This document shows positions 36,866 through 47,466 of a stretch of DNA of 64,000 nt, one piece after another. The stretch is taken from NCBI RefSeq assembly GCF_008831285.2, contig NC_045139.1, positions 10,628,704-10,692,703 of the forward strand, written 5' to 3'. A model generated the notes under the pieces. It did no database searches, was not told the DNA's origin, and was given only the letters and a program-made list of their open reading frames with translations. Made by a program: the position numbers and the translations under genes. Each line of letters begins with the position of its first letter. Within the stretch, counting starts at the first letter, position 1. This DNA comes from Nymphaea colorata (Eukaryota; Streptophyta; Magnoliopsida; Nymphaeales; Nymphaeaceae).

Positions 36866-39800
36866 TTAAGCAGGTGCTGGCACCCGGGGTGCAACAGCTT
36901 TCGTCGATGAATTCATACCCAAACTGCCACTGCGATTCATTCGCCCGCCTACATTCCCAGCATGCTCGACCCTCTGATATCCTCCCTCCCCGCCACGGTT
37001 GGATGAACCTCCACGACCACCCCTTCCTGCAAACTCTGCCCGGCTGTTGAAATCTCCTCTGCCATAGCCCCTCCCACCACCATAGTTGCCACGCCCTCCC
37101 CTTGGCCCATCGTTGCGATACCCACCCCTCCCACTTAGGAAGCGGCCCCTGGCAACTGCACCATGACCACAAAATGTTGTCACTTATTATGGACCAAAAG
37201 AACATGATTAAAATGAATAATTAGCAAAGTATGACATCTAGATCAACACCACTCAGGCTGGCCAGACATGATGTGTCAACCACTCCTACATACACTCATG
37301 ACGCCCAGGTGCTCTGCCATAATTAGGCTCATAACTGCATGCATGCATATTAGATAGCAATGAAATTATGAAAGACAACAACTTGCCTCGTGAACCAGAT
37401 GGCCTCTTCTCTTCAACATACGCCTGACGACCACCAATAGTTATAGGTGAAGCCTGCAACATCATGGAAGTTAATTCTGACATCGAACTAGAAGACGGAA
37501 GACACATTTTGGCCTTTAAAAAAATAGAAAATGAAGGCAACAACAAAACAATGAAAAATAAACATGAGCCATAACGTGTAACCATATCTCACACGCATTT
37601 TCCACAAATTCCATGTTCACCACGTGTATGTGTGTTCTTTTTTGTTTGTTCATATATAAATCCACATATAAGAACACCAAGTCCAGATGAATGAAAAGCT
37701 AGACTGCCCACGTCACTTCAAGGTCACAAAGCAGAGTTCACAAAACAGGATGTGGCTCAAGTCACAAGGTCTTAAAATTCCCGAATATTTACTCATGGCA
37801 ACGGAAAGAATTAACAAATGGGAAGATAGGACAAGATGGTAAAACTAACTTTTAAAATAAAGTATGTAAAAGAGACAAACAGACAAAGTAAGCCGTCCGC
37901 TTAATGGCATACAATTGACGCAATCCAAATAATCTATCGTCGCAAACAAATTTACCGCTACAAATTTGGAACATGTCGCACCACTTTCATCATTTGAAAA
38001 GCTTAGGTACTCATATAATGTGAAAATTAATTTGAGGAACCGTTGAATAGCATTTCGTAGGACCAAAGAGAGCCATTCCATATTATAAATTTTTCAAATG
38101 CAAATCTCGGAAAGGAAAAATGCCACTAAATCGTGTCACTGTGCAATACCAGAAAAGAATTATTTTCAATGCAGCCATATAAAATGGTTTTAACGACACA
38201 ATTATAATGAATCTCAAAATTCACCTCAATTGCGCTTTGCACAGAACTTGATGCCTCAAACTCTACAAAACCAAAACAGAATCCTTGTTGCTGCCGAAAG
38301 AAATACGTAAATTATGTGTTAGAAAGTTAAATTGATTGGAGAAGAATACAAGTCTAAAAGAAGCCCTTTGATAGGTTCACACCTTGTTACTCCTCACTTG
38401 AACACCACCACTCTTAATGGGACCGAACCTCTTAAATTCCTCCTCAAGTTGGAAAGGAGTAGCATTTAAAGGAAGACCCTTTATATAGATTGAATGCCCA
38501 TCAGCAGCTGTGAAAACATGAAAGATTCAGTACGATGTATAAAATCGAGCATCAATTCAGTCGAAAAATCTTCAGGACATGTTATCAGAAACAAGACCTT
38601 CAGCCTCTTGTGAGGTGATGCTTTCAGCAGCATTCGAACTGCGTGCAGACACCTCAGCTACAGGAGCTGGTGCTGGTGGAGGAGCTACCACTCTTTCTGG
38701 AGTTGGGGCAGCTGGCCTAACAGGAGAAGGTCCAGAAACTGGGGAAGGAGATGCATTCTCCTTCATCAGCTTCAGCTACAACACCCGATAGCGACAATGA
38801 GTACATTAATGTGGTGGCAGAGACAAATGAAAGTCAGGTATAAAAGCCAAAAGCTTACAATCGAGGCATAAGACTTCTTCGGAGCCTCTTCTAGAGTTGA
38901 AGAAGTTGAGTCAGCAGCAGCTGCTGGTTCACTTTGAATCTCATCAACCACCTCTTCCACTACAACTTCCTCTTCCAGACCAGAGCGTTCCCCCTCAGAA
39001 TGTTCATATGCTTCCTCGACATCAAGATCTTCCTCACATAGTTGAGCAGCTTCCTCAGTCACATGATTCTCCAGAATAGGAGCTGGCTCTGCGAACAAGT
39101 CATATGTCAGATACCAAATAAAACACAAGTATGGCAAAATAGTGAGGATGCCGCACCTTCCGCAGGTGGTGGAGCTGCTCCGTGAGCAGCTTCGGTTCCA
39201 GCGTTCACCACATCAACAATTCCTTCCATCCGTCCTACCTCTTCCACGTATCTGAAAATATCGTTCAATACGTAATACCCTCCTTTGTCTTGAGGAGCCA
39301 GAAAGAAAGATTGAGTAAAACTCCTCTTGGCATTGTCTTTTGAGATCAGGTGTCCAGTCACAAGCACAAGGACCCCGCCGTTAAGGGAGTCTTGAGCATC
39401 CACCGTCTTTATCTCTGACCTGAACTCGCCATAATCCATTGAAAGTATCTTCTCATTAATCGCCTGTGATCAATTTAATATACCAAAGTCAGGAACATCG
39501 AATCCACGTCAAGGAAATTAAAATGCTTATTAATAAAAACTAGAAAAAGATTGACGGGAACGTTAAAAATCGCCAGAGAGTTGAAGCACCATTGTCCTTC
39601 TCAGTTGAGGAATATTTAGAACGGCAAAATAAAATTCGCAAGCGCAACAATTTATTACATGAAATTGAAAAATAAACCCGAATATCAATTTCACGCATCG
39701 TCTTACAAGACAAATGAGGAAATAAAAGATGTATAAAACGCAGATCTAACCATTCAAAACAAAACCAACAACTTAAATCAGCCAACAATTGTAACAACCA

Positions 39801-40115
39801 TGTACCTGCATCGTGGTGATCGAACTCATCGCTTCTTGCGCATCAGGACGACCAAGCTTGCTCGAATCCTGGTAAAACCGGTACACCGATTCCGGCGATT
39901 GGTGAAGAATGTGGTAGTACTGGTGCACAAAGGCATTCCCCACCTGAACATCAGCACGGCCATCAGACACGATGGCGTAAGCAGCAGAAGCAACAAAAAT
40001 TCAACAATCTCAATCCCAAACTATAAAAAATAAAAATGAAATGAACAAGAAACAAAAAACTGCGCACCACTTGAGCGGTAGGGCAAGATCCCGCAGCAGC
40101 TTGCTGAGAAGCCAT
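36866..40115 (-). CDS. G3BP: G3BP-like stress-granule RNA-binding protein (NTF2 domain, RRM, RGG tail)
   Basis: Nine predicted coding exons on the minus strand, in order: 40068-40115, 39806-39943, 39157-39463, 38859-39088, 38598-38775, 38383-38507, 38225-38290, 37387-37453, 36866-37155. They stay in frame and encode 482 residues. Residues 15-133 form an NTF2-like fold (VGNAFVHQYYHILHQSPE; GGYYVLNDIFRYVEE). An acidic Glu-rich and then Pro/Ala-rich middle follows. The RRM has RNP2 IYIKGL (307-312) and RNP1 FCFGFVEF (346-353). A Gly/Arg RGG tail (from 389) ends APRVPAPA. The layout matches animal and plant G3BPs, which nucleate cytoplasmic RNA granules and bind nuclear transport or deubiquitinase partners. 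The eighth intron appears to use a GC donor (GCAAGT at 37381-37386); an alternative GT donor four bases further on combined with a 41-nt exon at 37294-37334 also keeps frame and adds 15 residues. Confidence 0.93.
37294..37334 (-). other. Possible alternative 41-nt exon of the G3BP gene
   Basis: Flanked by a GCATGCAG acceptor and a GTATGT donor. Read in incoming phase 2 it encodes YEPNYGRAPGRHE, which is in keeping with an RGG-type tail. It fits in frame only with the downstream GT donor of exon 8 (exon end 37383), and then joins exon 9 in phase 1. Both routes being open suggests a real alternative exon, but chance cannot be excluded for 41 nt. Confidence 0.45.
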
Positions 40116-40123
40116 CCCAAACC

Positions 40124-40366
40124 CTAAAACATCACAGCAAAACCAAAATATCAAACAAAGAAGTCTTAATGCCCATAGTACAACAAACCCCTAAAAATCT
40201 GAGCTCCGAAAGCGCGAAAAGAAAGAAAAACACTGAAAATCGGCCCGATCCGGGAAGCGGACAAACCCTAACCAACTCTGCGCGTCAACAGCTCCAAAAG
40301 CCGATCCAGCGATCACAAGAACAACGACAAGGAATCCGCGAAACGAATGGCCGAGAGCAAAATGAT

Positions 40367-40406
<40 letters not shown>
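40124..40406 (-). other. Probable 5' UTR intron of the G3BP gene, carrying a (GA)n tract
   Basis: A good donor (CAG then GTCTCTCT, at 40406 downward) and acceptor (GTTTTAG ending at 40124) frame a 283-bp leader intron; the exon resumes 8 bases before the ATG. A 37-bp (GA)n microsatellite (40369-40405) lies immediately inside the donor, so repeat-length change would occur next to the splice site. Transcript data are needed to confirm that this leader is spliced. Confidence 0.5.
40369..40405. repeat. (GA)n microsatellite next to the G3BP leader splice donor
   Basis: Uninterrupted alternating AG on the plus strand (CT in the sense of the gene). A shorter tract of the same kind occurs at 40559-40578, probably in the first leader exon. 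Confidence 0.95.
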
Positions 40407-40409
<3 letters not shown>

Positions 40410-40738
40410 ATCGGATCGAGCGAATCCGATACGAATCGCGACGAGACGAGACGAGCGAAGATGGTGGGGAGGAGGAGAGACGAATTTCTCTTCCTTTTCC
40501 CCTCTCTTTCTTCTTTTCTCGGCTCTGCAACAGCGAGGGGTAGAGAGCTCAGAGGGATCGAGAGAGAGAGAGAGAGAGGAAACGAGGGTTTGCCTTTTAT
40601 GCTTCCTTTGATGAACAACCAGGAGGGAAAACCCAGGGGGTTAAGGGAGAGAGAAAAAAGGAAATTAAAAACCAATATTCCTCGACTTCATTACCCTTAC
40701 CTTTCACGAAAATTGCATAAACGCCCCACATTTGACGG

Positions 40739-40748
40739 TTTAGGGTTT
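40739..40748 (-). promoter_or_regulatory. Telo-box upstream of the G3BP gene
   Basis: TTTAGGGTTT on the plus strand (AAACCCTAAA in the sense of the gene), about 620 bp upstream of the start codon and just upstream of the CT-rich leader. Further AAACCCTA words lie at about 40122-40130 and 40264-40271 in the leader intron. Such boxes are typical of plant genes active in growing tissue. Confidence 0.45.
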
Positions 40749-41462
40749 CGCCGGAACTCCGGCGGGGTCCACTTATTCCCCTTAATGACAAAAGAATGAT
40801 TACATTTGTGGAATTTCTATTCAACTCTACAACTTTTGAAAAATACCTAACAGTACTTTTTCTTTTCATAAGGGGTCGGCCCAAACCGCAATTTTGTTGG
40901 AACTTCAATCAACGATTATCATGAAGGTGGCATAATAGAAAAGCTAACGGCAATATTTGAGAATGATGAAAGGTCTTCAACTTGATACTTATCATTTTTT
41001 CTCCTCATGGTCAATACTTCTGGTGGTTCTTTTATGTAGTATTTGGATATTATCCAAAGAGTCCCTTAAACTTGTTTTACATTATTAATTTTTATTGTTT
41101 AATATATTCTAAAAAATAAGTTGAATGGAAGAAAATTAACATAATAATTCCCTCAAACTTGGATTTTGAAAAAAATAAAAAAGAATACTAATTGTATTTG
41201 TAAAACCCTTGAACCACTTTTAAAACTTGTAAAAATAAAAACAGGCCAACTTAAAAAGAAATAAGCTCCGACGCCGATGCCCGTTCAATATGATGAAGCT
41301 CGAGAAGGGAATTTCTGGACTTTAGATCCTCATAATGGAATGGATTCTAAAAGTTAGCCTTCACTGAGGCCTTCCCATTTTATGGGCGCCGCGGGAACGA
41401 AATTTCAGTTTTTTTACTATTTTAAGTTCGCCGATATTTTGGTCACATAACGTCGGTACAAA

Positions 41463-41584
41463 TTACGATAAATGTATTAAAAACAAAGGACAAATATGTA
41501 ATTCATAATCTTCCATATTTCTCTTACGATAAATGTATTAAAAACAAAGGACAAATATGTAATTCATAATCTTCCATATTTCTC
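41463..41584 (+). repeat. Perfect 61-bp tandem duplication
   Basis: Copies 41463-41523 and 41524-41584 appear identical, starting TTACGATAAATGTATTAAAA and ending TTCCATATTTCTC. Lack of divergence indicates a very recent event or, possibly, an assembly duplication. Confidence 0.9.
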
Positions 41585-42754
41585 TCACAGATTTCGTATT
41601 TCAAAACTAAAAAAAACGACGAAATGAAATTACTGTGCTATGTTTTACCATCTCCGGATCTTAAATCAAACTTTTTTTAATAAAAATAAAATAAAATAAG
41701 GAGCTGGATCTTCCGTCTGATGACCTAAGATCCTTAGACATTATTTGGATGAATCAACTGTCACCAAATCTAACATATCTATAGATCTGATAGCTATATG
41801 TTTCCTATATTATATTTTAAACACAACCAAGTTTAAACATTTATATAAGTCCAATACTAATTTTATTTTAATTAAAAAGTCAACAAATAGACCATGCAAT
41901 AAATGAAATTTGCAACCGTGCGATCAACTTTCAATACTAAGACGACGTTCGTACTTCTAACAAGCTCTTTTCTCCAATGCCGTCCCCACATTCGTACTCG
42001 AATATTTATCCTGTGAGCTTTGGTTCCGTGTTTGAGGGGATAAGTCGTCCAAAACAAACTCACCTTAGTCGTGCCACGAAGCTCTTTCTCTTCTCTTTCA
42101 TTTATAAAAACCAAGTTCTCAAATGGGTTTTTTAAAACTTGGTTTATTTGTTCAGGCGTCACTCTCAAAACTTGGTTTTTCATAAATAACATGAATGGAA
42201 TTAGATTTTTCACTTTTTTTTTAAACCAGATTTTGCAGAAATTTTGTTTTCCTTAAACTCAGGTTTAATTGCACTTAAATACTCCAAAGTCTTGTTTTGA
42301 AAGCAAAATCAGATTTTGCCTCAAAAATATAGTTTGGTGATGTCATACAAACACCTCCCTAATGTTTCTTAATGTTTCTTTGAGAGGAAATATCTAACCA
42401 AGGACTTTCAAAAATACATAGATTGGGGATGTATAGACATGCATTTCCACTACAACTTCCATATTTCTCTGAGCCGCAAAAGGTGAGGTGAACTCCATCG
42501 ACTTAAAAGCAGCCACTACCCATCCAAGCTCCGACACAACTTGAGATCATGAAGGGAAAGGAAAAGAAGCAAGATGAGTCTCGAGTCTCATCGAGACAAC
42601 AGATATTTAACCTTTTAACCTTCCACTCACCTAAAGGGACCTTTAGAAATAATTAGCATGAAATTTTGATGAATCCGTACACACGAAAAAAAAAAAGATG
42701 GAAGATGGCTCCTTTAAAATTTATAATAATATTTATTGGAAGCCTTTTTTTTTT

Positions 42755-42925
42755 TTACTGGGTGGCAAGGTGGTTTATTTTAAAGGTTTAAATCCCGTAG
42801 TTATTGTCACGACCCAATACTCTCATTCTTTGAACCATAATAAGTATTGTAGTCCGTGAAACTGATGGGTATAAGAGGATAGGTAGTTGTATCTCTTATG
42901 GACATTGAAGATGAACCACTTACCC
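42755..42925 (+). repeat. SINE-like element with A- and B-box-like words
   Basis: TGGCAAGGTGG (42762 area) resembles a pol III A box. GGTTTAAATCCC about 25 bp later resembles a B box. The later order of landmarks (GACCCAATAC, ACTTACCCTGAATAAG) matches the fragment at 15625-15800. It is a decayed tRNA-derived short element; no open A-tail or target duplication was confirmed. Confidence 0.45.
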
Positions 42926-43004
42926 TGAATAAGAAAGAAAAAAATTTATTGGGTGCAAAAGATAGATTTAAAGGTGACATGAATTATAACAAAACCCTTT
43001 CTCA

Positions 43005-44480
43005 TGTTCTGGTTTATTAGGATTCATTTTTCATCATACTTTTTTAAGAGGCGCTAATAACAACAACAAAAATGTGAAATTGAACTTGCGTGCAGCATTT
43101 TAGTTCTTGAATTAGAATTTAGTTGGTATTGACATTTGTTACCCTTGGATTTCCGATCAGAGGTTGATCCCGAATCCGTGGATTTCTAATCCAAAAAAGA
43201 GTTAAAGTTGTGTTTGATTCCCCTGATCTGAGAGCCGTCTCTTTTTCCCGTCGATTGGTTGCTTCGAAGAAAGAGTTACCATCTCAATTGGCCCATCCGA
43301 CCTTCTGGGCACCTGCCACGTGGCACGTGCCTTGCTAGTAGAGCAAGGAAAGAATGTTTCTTGGGACTGATTTGAAATATAAAGAGATTTCAGGAACGCT
43401 GACTTATGTACATTAATTGTCTACTCTTTAACATGGTCCCGTTTGTTCGGGTTCATCTTTTGTCATAGTTTTTCATTTCGGACTCTTCAAGAAAAAGCGC
43501 CAATAACCAAATAAAAAAGTGAAATTGAGCTTGTGTGTTGCTTTTTTTTTTATTGAAATAGAATTTAATTGGTATTTGCATCTGTTACTTTTGCAATTTC
43601 CGATCCAAGCATGGCAGATCTTAACGGTAAAGCCAGAAATTTTTAGCTGTTGGACACTTACATGCACTACATATAATGCTAGTCATAAGAATGTGATGTT
43701 GGGATATTGTAATGCGATTTTTAACGGACTGCATGGGCAGTGGCCTCACTCCAGCAAACAAGTACTCCGCTACAGACAAATATGAGGGAATAACAAGTTC
43801 CTGTCTCGAATCCACGACTTAAAGATCAACCAAACGAGTTAGGTTGCGTTTGGTTGCCTCGGATATGAAAAGTTTTTGGAAAATAGGTTGCGTTTGGTTG
43901 CCTCGGATATGAGAAGTTTTTGTTTTTTCCATTTATTAGACACCTTGAGGAAAGAGTCACCCCACCTTCATGGGTGGCCTTTTGGGTGCCTGCCAAGTGG
44001 CATCTGCTTTGCTGCCAGTGCAAGGAAAGAATGTTTCAAAATTTCTAGACTGATCTGAAATATTTGGTGCATAAAATAGATTTCAGGGATGGTGACTACT
44101 ATGTAAATTATTTGTCTACTCTTTCTCATGGTCCTGTTTATTCATTTTTCATCATAGTTTTTTTTTTTCCTGGCACTCTTTAGGAAAAAGTGCCAATAAC
44201 CAAAAAAAACAAAAAAAAAAGAGAGAAATTGGGCTCATGTGTATAGTTGGTTTTGTTGGTGAATTAGAGTTTAGTTGGCATTGGCATTTGTTACCCTTGG
44301 ATTTGAGATCCAAGGTTGGATCTCATGACAGATCCGAGGGCATAACAAGTTCCTGTCTCAAATTCATGGATTAGAGATCCACCATAAAGTTGGGTTGCAT
44401 TTGTTTCCCTCGGATCTTCGACCTAATAGGTTTTAGGACCCTTGGATCTGAGATCCCCGAAGTAAGATCTTAATGCCTCT
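43005..44480 (+). repeat. Diverged tandem array of about 450-690 bp units
   Basis: Three unequal copies share ordered landmarks: TTCAT-TTT-TCATA, a (G/C)GC(C/T)AATAAC word (about 43053, 43499 and 44194), GAATTAGA-TTTAGTTGG, ATTTGTTACCCTTGGATTT, then in the first two copies CTGGGCACCTGCCACGTGGCA (43307) or a variant (43982) and CAAGGAAAGAATGTTTC. Spacing is about 446 bp between copies 1 and 2 and about 690 bp between copies 2 and 3, with a further 44-bp near-perfect duplication (GGTTGCGTTTGGTTGCCTCG at about 43842 and 43886) inside copy 2. No coding sequence was recognised. Confidence 0.65.
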
Positions 44481-45779
44481 TTGATGGCCTATTGAAGTTT
44501 GAGTGAATCTCTCTCTCGCCCATGCTATATAAGAAGGCAGCGGCATGCTGGTGAGTTTCATGAAGAGTTATGTTTTCCTTCAAACCTTCTTGGCCATCGC
44601 CGAGGGTGTCTCCTCTACCCAACCAATTATCCTCCTAAGGTACATGGTCTGCTTTCGGTGCATCAGGTTGTTGTCTTTACCGTTCTTCATCTTACACGTT
44701 AGTGACCCCGCTTTTGCAGTACAGAGGCTTGATGCCACAGACATTCAAAACAGAAATCAACTATTTGGATCTCATAAGTCACCTTAGGCATTATGGAAAC
44801 AGGGTGTTGCTAAACCTTAAAGTTCATCACATGTACGACCTTGTGAACTCAATGCATTACACAAATGTGAATTGGAATCAAATGCAGATTTGCGACGGAG
44901 TCCAAGAACCAAAAGATAAAGAAGTTACCATTCATGCACAATGGAGTCCCAGTACTGGGAGAGAACCGGGCCGGAGGGAACCTGGTTATATGTGCCATAC
45001 AGGTGCACAAAATTTGTGTATATAAGTTGGATGAGCAACGGCGCACGCAACACTCTCTTGTCACGGAAGCGGTCGTGACTTTCCACTAGACATAAAAAAA
45101 TGTCTAAACTTCGTGAATACGCACAGGTTTCTTTTTCACATAACTTTCCTAAGAGCAAAACATTCTCCCAACCAGCATTGATATTAATTAAGAACCTAAC
45201 TTAATACAGTTGATGTATTAGCACAATTGGGTAAATGCAAACTATTGAGCATGATTTTCTTATGTTGAGGGTATTTAGTTTTTTTTTTTTTTCCAAGTCA
45301 ATGATAACATATTATAATTCGATGGATGTCTACTTTTTATTAGTGGAGAAAAAACTTATGTAGATTTTCAACAATATCAACAAATTAGGTGTGGTTTTGA
45401 ATTTTTATTATCGCACCATTAGATGTGTTGCTAAAAATTTCTCTCTTTTTGGAGCTTGGAAAGAAAACAAGAAAAATTGCCATTGTTGCTGTGTGTGGTC
45501 AGTTTCTAATGATCTGATATGCATGGCCGTTGTAGAACCCAGATATGATTCGCGCAAGCAGTTTGAACCAGTGATGATCAATGCAAGCATTATACAGGTC
45601 GAATGTGGGTCTGCTAAAATTCAAAAGTGTCTGGATTGAGCACATCTAAAGAAAGTACATGTATTTTTCTTGTGGTAAGTTCAGTCAAGGTGTCTAACTT
45701 TCTGGTGTCTGTTTTCTCTAGGGGAGTGAGAGGACTATTGTGTCCCATGACTCAGAATGAAAGCCGAAGCCCTTCTTAC

Positions 45780-46175
45780 CATAGTTGGCAAACTCATCGA
45801 TCCGACTCATGAGTTATCCAAGTCAGCGAGGATCGCCTCTTTATTAGGTCACATGAGTCAAGGCTTGCCAAGTCCGCTGGGATCGTCAACTAAGTACATG
45901 TTTTTTGCCGCGCATCGCTGAATACTGAAATTTGTTCTTTGTGAATTGTAAAATATCATAAACTTTAATAAATATGTACAAATATATTCATATTATATTT
46001 TTCAATTTAGTTTATATAAAAAAATCAAATGAGAAGTACCACTTACCTTCTTCATCTATTTGTAAAAAAAGTGCACTATAAAAATTTGTGGCGCTAACCT
46101 AGCCGAGTCAACATTCTGATGCAGTGACCTAGTCTTCAGCCGATCCGAATTCTAGTCATGAGTTTGCCAACTATG
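45780..46175. mobile_element. MITE-like element with 18-bp perfect terminal inverted repeats
   Basis: The left end CATAGTTGGCAAACTCAT (45780-45797) is the exact complement of the right end (46158-46175). Just inside, both ends carry GATCCGA-type words and ACTCATGAG/CTAGTCATGAG variants. The 396-bp body is AT-rich in the middle and encodes nothing recognisable. The flanks (CTTCTTAC and CCTCCCAC) show no clear target-site duplication, so the superfamily is not assigned. Confidence 0.7.
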
Positions 46176-47466
46176 CCTCCCACCTTAAACAAGGATGTGT
46201 TGTTGTCTGGTGCGTTCAGTATATGTCAACTAGGACTGCGCTCCCACCCCATTGGCACAGTCAGTCCGATCATTCACAACTAAATAAATGTGAGAAAAAC
46301 AGATAAAAATTCAAAGTGCCATATAGCGCAAAGGGATTTAGCACCACCTGAGAGTTCCACCCTGAATGGACTGGATTTGAAACTTTCAAGTTGAAGGCAA
46401 ACAGAGAGTACAAAGTCCAGTTCACCTCTTGCATTAGTGGTGAAGAAAAATCTTGAGACTAGCACGATTCTTTGTTTCTCTCTCGCCCTACCAGCAGAGT
46501 TCGGAGTTTTTAGTATTACGGGGCAATTCAGTTCCGCGACTCGTGGATGTGACCATGAAATTCACCTGCTATTTTTTCATTTTGTTTTATTTCTCCTGAT
46601 TTTTAAAACAATTTCAAATGCATTCATCTTTTTCAAAAGGGAAACTCGACCATCTACTCCCCCTGGGTAGACACAGCAAGTTTTGACCAAGTCAAGTCAA
46701 ACCATATTTTGTGACATGAGTTAAGACCGCAGCTAAAGCACGCGTACGGTTGTCCCACATTGAATTCCAGTTACCGCTGCATGACAGTCATGGCGTTTAA
46801 ATTTTCCTTTTCCCTCCATATTCAGGTGACTCTCGTCGGTTCTGTTCCACGTTTTAATCTTTTTTACTTTCAGCAGAAAGTGTCTGTCAATGCATTGTGG
46901 CCTCTGAGCCGTGCATTGCCATGTCGCCCTAATCTGGCTTGGGAAACCGAGGATAGAAGCTTGCAACTCTTCGAAAGGCGGTCCAGAAGAAAACTTGGGC
47001 GTGAGTATTAAGAGAGATCTGAAAGTTGTACTGGCTTGAATGGTTCCAAGCTCTTCCCATGTTGACACACAGACCAATAGAACTTGAGGACTTCTCTGAT
47101 AAATGTTGTACCGACTAGGCATCGTTTGTGTGTCCTTCAAGCCGACCAGCTATATTCCTGTTGGGGCTAAGCTCATCATTCATTGGATCAAAATGAGTGT
47201 GATGGGTCTAAAAGATACGGACTGGATTAAATAAACATCACAAAGTACTATACTACAAAAAGAGCAAAACAAGTCACCACCAAGAAGTTGATCTTAAAAT
47301 AGCCATGTTAGGTTTCACGTTTCAACCTCATTTTCGTGCAACCAGATAAAACCACGTTAATTCAGCCAATCCAGGTGAACGAAGTTGGATTTTCACATTT
47401 CGAACCCACCACGCAAGTTTCAGGAAAGAGAACAGGAAGGGGGGGAGAACTCCATAGTCGGACGCA

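Larger units (their letters stand above)
40760..47466. other. Intergenic region between the G3BP gene and the microprotein gene
   Basis: I find no supported gene in this 6.7-kb stretch. It carries a 61-bp tandem duplication, a SINE-like copy, a diverged tandem array at 43.0-44.5 kb, a TATA-like word (GCTATATAAG, near 44524) followed by unrecognised short frames, and a MITE-like element at 45780-46175. Frames at about 44545-45025 and 46740-47140 (both strands) encode up to 135 residues but match no family I know and show no splice or promoter context. The last few hundred bases before 47467 are probably 3' UTR of the minus-strand microprotein gene. Confidence 0.55.

Noticed and set aside
44499-45025. 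Short plus-strand frames after a TATA-like word near 44524
   Set aside because: No recognised family, no consistent splice chain and frames interrupted within 80-107 codons; left as unassigned intergenic sequence.
46733-47140. A 135-residue minus-strand frame and an 83-residue plus-strand frame over the same region
   Set aside because: Neither resembles a known protein and there is no evidence for a promoter or splicing; the two overlap, so at most one could be real.
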